Shown here: positions 63,443 through 64,000 of the stretch, in pieces
Numbering within the stretch: position 1 is the stretch's first letter
Layout of the letters: every line of letters starts with the position of its first letter
Assembly (NCBI RefSeq): GCF_000270245.1
Contig: NC_015635.1
Location: 1,364,001-1,428,000 of the forward strand
Direction: 5' to 3'
Source: Microlunatus phosphovorus NM-1
Lineage (GTDB): Bacteria; Actinomycetota; Actinomycetes; Propionibacteriales; Propionibacteriaceae
DNA length: 64,000 bases
The notes under the pieces: generated by a model
Database searches by the model: none
What the model was told of the DNA's origin: nothing
The model's input: only the letters and a program-made list of their open reading frames with translations
Translations under genes and position numbers: made by a program

Positions 63443-64000
63443 GTGGACGAGTACCTCGAGTTGAACCGGGCCATGTGGGACGAGCGGGCGCCGGCGCATG
63501 CGGCGTCGCCGGACTATCAGGTCGAACGGTTCCTCACTGATCGGGAGCACATCTCCCAGGTGGTGGCGTTCGACCTGCCGCGGCTGGGCGATGTCCGCGG
63601 GCTCCGCGGGGTGCATCTGCAGTGCCACATCGGCACCGACACTCTGTCGCTCGCCCGGCTTGGTGCCACCATGACCGGCCTCGACTTCTCGGAGGCCTCG
63701 ATCACCCAGGCGCGGGCCCTCGCCGAGCGGACCAGCACGTCGATCGACTTCCATGTCAGCGATGTCTACGCGGCCGTGGAGGTGCTGGGCGCGGAGGCGT
63801 ACGACCTGGTCTTCACCGGTATCGGCGCGCTGGGCTGGCTGCCCGATGTCAATCGTTGGGCACGGGTCGTCGCCGGGCTGCTGCGACCCGGCGGCAGGCT
63901 GTTCATCCGCGAGGGCCATCCGATCCTCTGGGCGGCCGACCAGGACCGGCTGGACGGCTCCCTGGTGATCGACTTTCCCTACTTCGAGCGTTCCGAGCCG
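63443..64000 (+). CDS. class I SAM-dependent methyltransferase (3' end cut by window edge)
   Basis: GTG at 63443 opens a frame that leaves the window at base 64000 (186 codons visible). The protein has a methyltransferase core: QCHIGTDTLSLARLGATMTGLDFSEASI (motif I-like), then VYDLVFTGIGALGWLPDVNRW and LLRPGGRLFIREG (motif III-like). TAGAGT (63431-63436) six bases before GTG suggests leaderless initiation. Substrate is not known. Confidence 0.8.
   Translation, partial: MDEYLELNRAMWDERAPAHAASPDYQVERFLTDREHISQVVAFDLPRLGDVRGLRGVHLQCHIGTDTLSLARLGATMTGLDFSEASITQARALAERTSTSIDFHVSDVYAAVEVLGAEAYDLVFTGIGALGWLPDVNRWARVVAGLLRPGGRLFIREGHPILWAADQDRLDGSLVIDFPYFERSEP

Overview
The window is a stretch of high-GC actinobacterial chromosome. 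The gene order pcrA – M23 peptidases – B12-binding protein – sucC – sucD – DUF6350 – purN – purH – folD – DUF3017 – mdh – monomeric icd is typical of Actinobacteria. The B12-binding protein beside succinyl-CoA ligase, the many GTG/TTG starts, the frequent leaderless-looking starts (TANNNT hexamer 6-8 nt before the start codon) and the protein sequences suggest Propionibacteriaceae (Microlunatus-like). That placement is inference from gene content; no search was run. No tRNA, rRNA, CRISPR array or intact insertion sequence was seen.

Layout. 1-13 kb: a truncated phospholipase D/cardiolipin synthase-like gene, pcrA, two related M23 endopeptidase genes that share a tandem GATAAC-type box, a lipase-like hydrolase, the B12-binding protein, sucCD, a NUDIX hydrolase and a Tet(M)/OtrA-like ribosomal protection GTPase with an overlapping leader ORF. 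12.9-13.6 kb: a repeat-rich intergenic island holding a group II intron domain V-like hairpin, three 52-bp tandem repeats and an inverted pair of GGTGCGAAGT doublets. 13.6-24.3 kb: a PknH-like sensor membrane protein, DUF6350, purN-purH-folD-DUF3017, then a five-gene run of two small membrane proteins, a NarL-type response regulator, its histidine kinase and a lipoprotein. 24.3-32 kb: a copy of a structured repeat, VOC protein, M20 amidohydrolase, two DUF4190-like membrane proteins, mdh, a P-loop kinase, and icd followed by a broken reading frame. 32-38 kb: a vapBC module and a LysR-controlled cluster (ketopantoate reductase-like, MaoC, CaiB/BaiF CoA-transferase, shikimate dehydrogenase-like, type II dehydroquinase), which is the best candidate for an undescribed catabolic pathway. 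38-52 kb: UDP-glucose dehydrogenase-like, inositol phosphatase, double GNAT, CorC-like transporter, EamA exporter, trpS, cysteine hydrolase, SWIM-SNF2 helicase, ECF sigma factor with partner, and a phosphotransferase. 52-64 kb: a kinase-regulator pair with a small secreted protein, GNAT, tyrosine phosphatase-like protein, SDR, a PadR-controlled ABC exporter, an iron-box siderophore-interacting protein, M20 amidohydrolase, cardiolipin synthase and a truncated methyltransferase.

How the parts work together. sucCD, mdh and icd are TCA/Wood-Werkman steps, and the B12 protein may link to methylmalonyl-CoA chemistry. purN, purH and folD are adjacent steps of purine and one-carbon metabolism. The strongest non-coding signals are: a roughly 145-bp element present twice (3.92 and 24.33 kb) with compensatory stem changes; a 52-bp repeat family at two loci; a near-complete group II intron domain V with no reverse transcriptase in the window; and a matching inverted repeat flanking the kinase-regulator operon at both ends.
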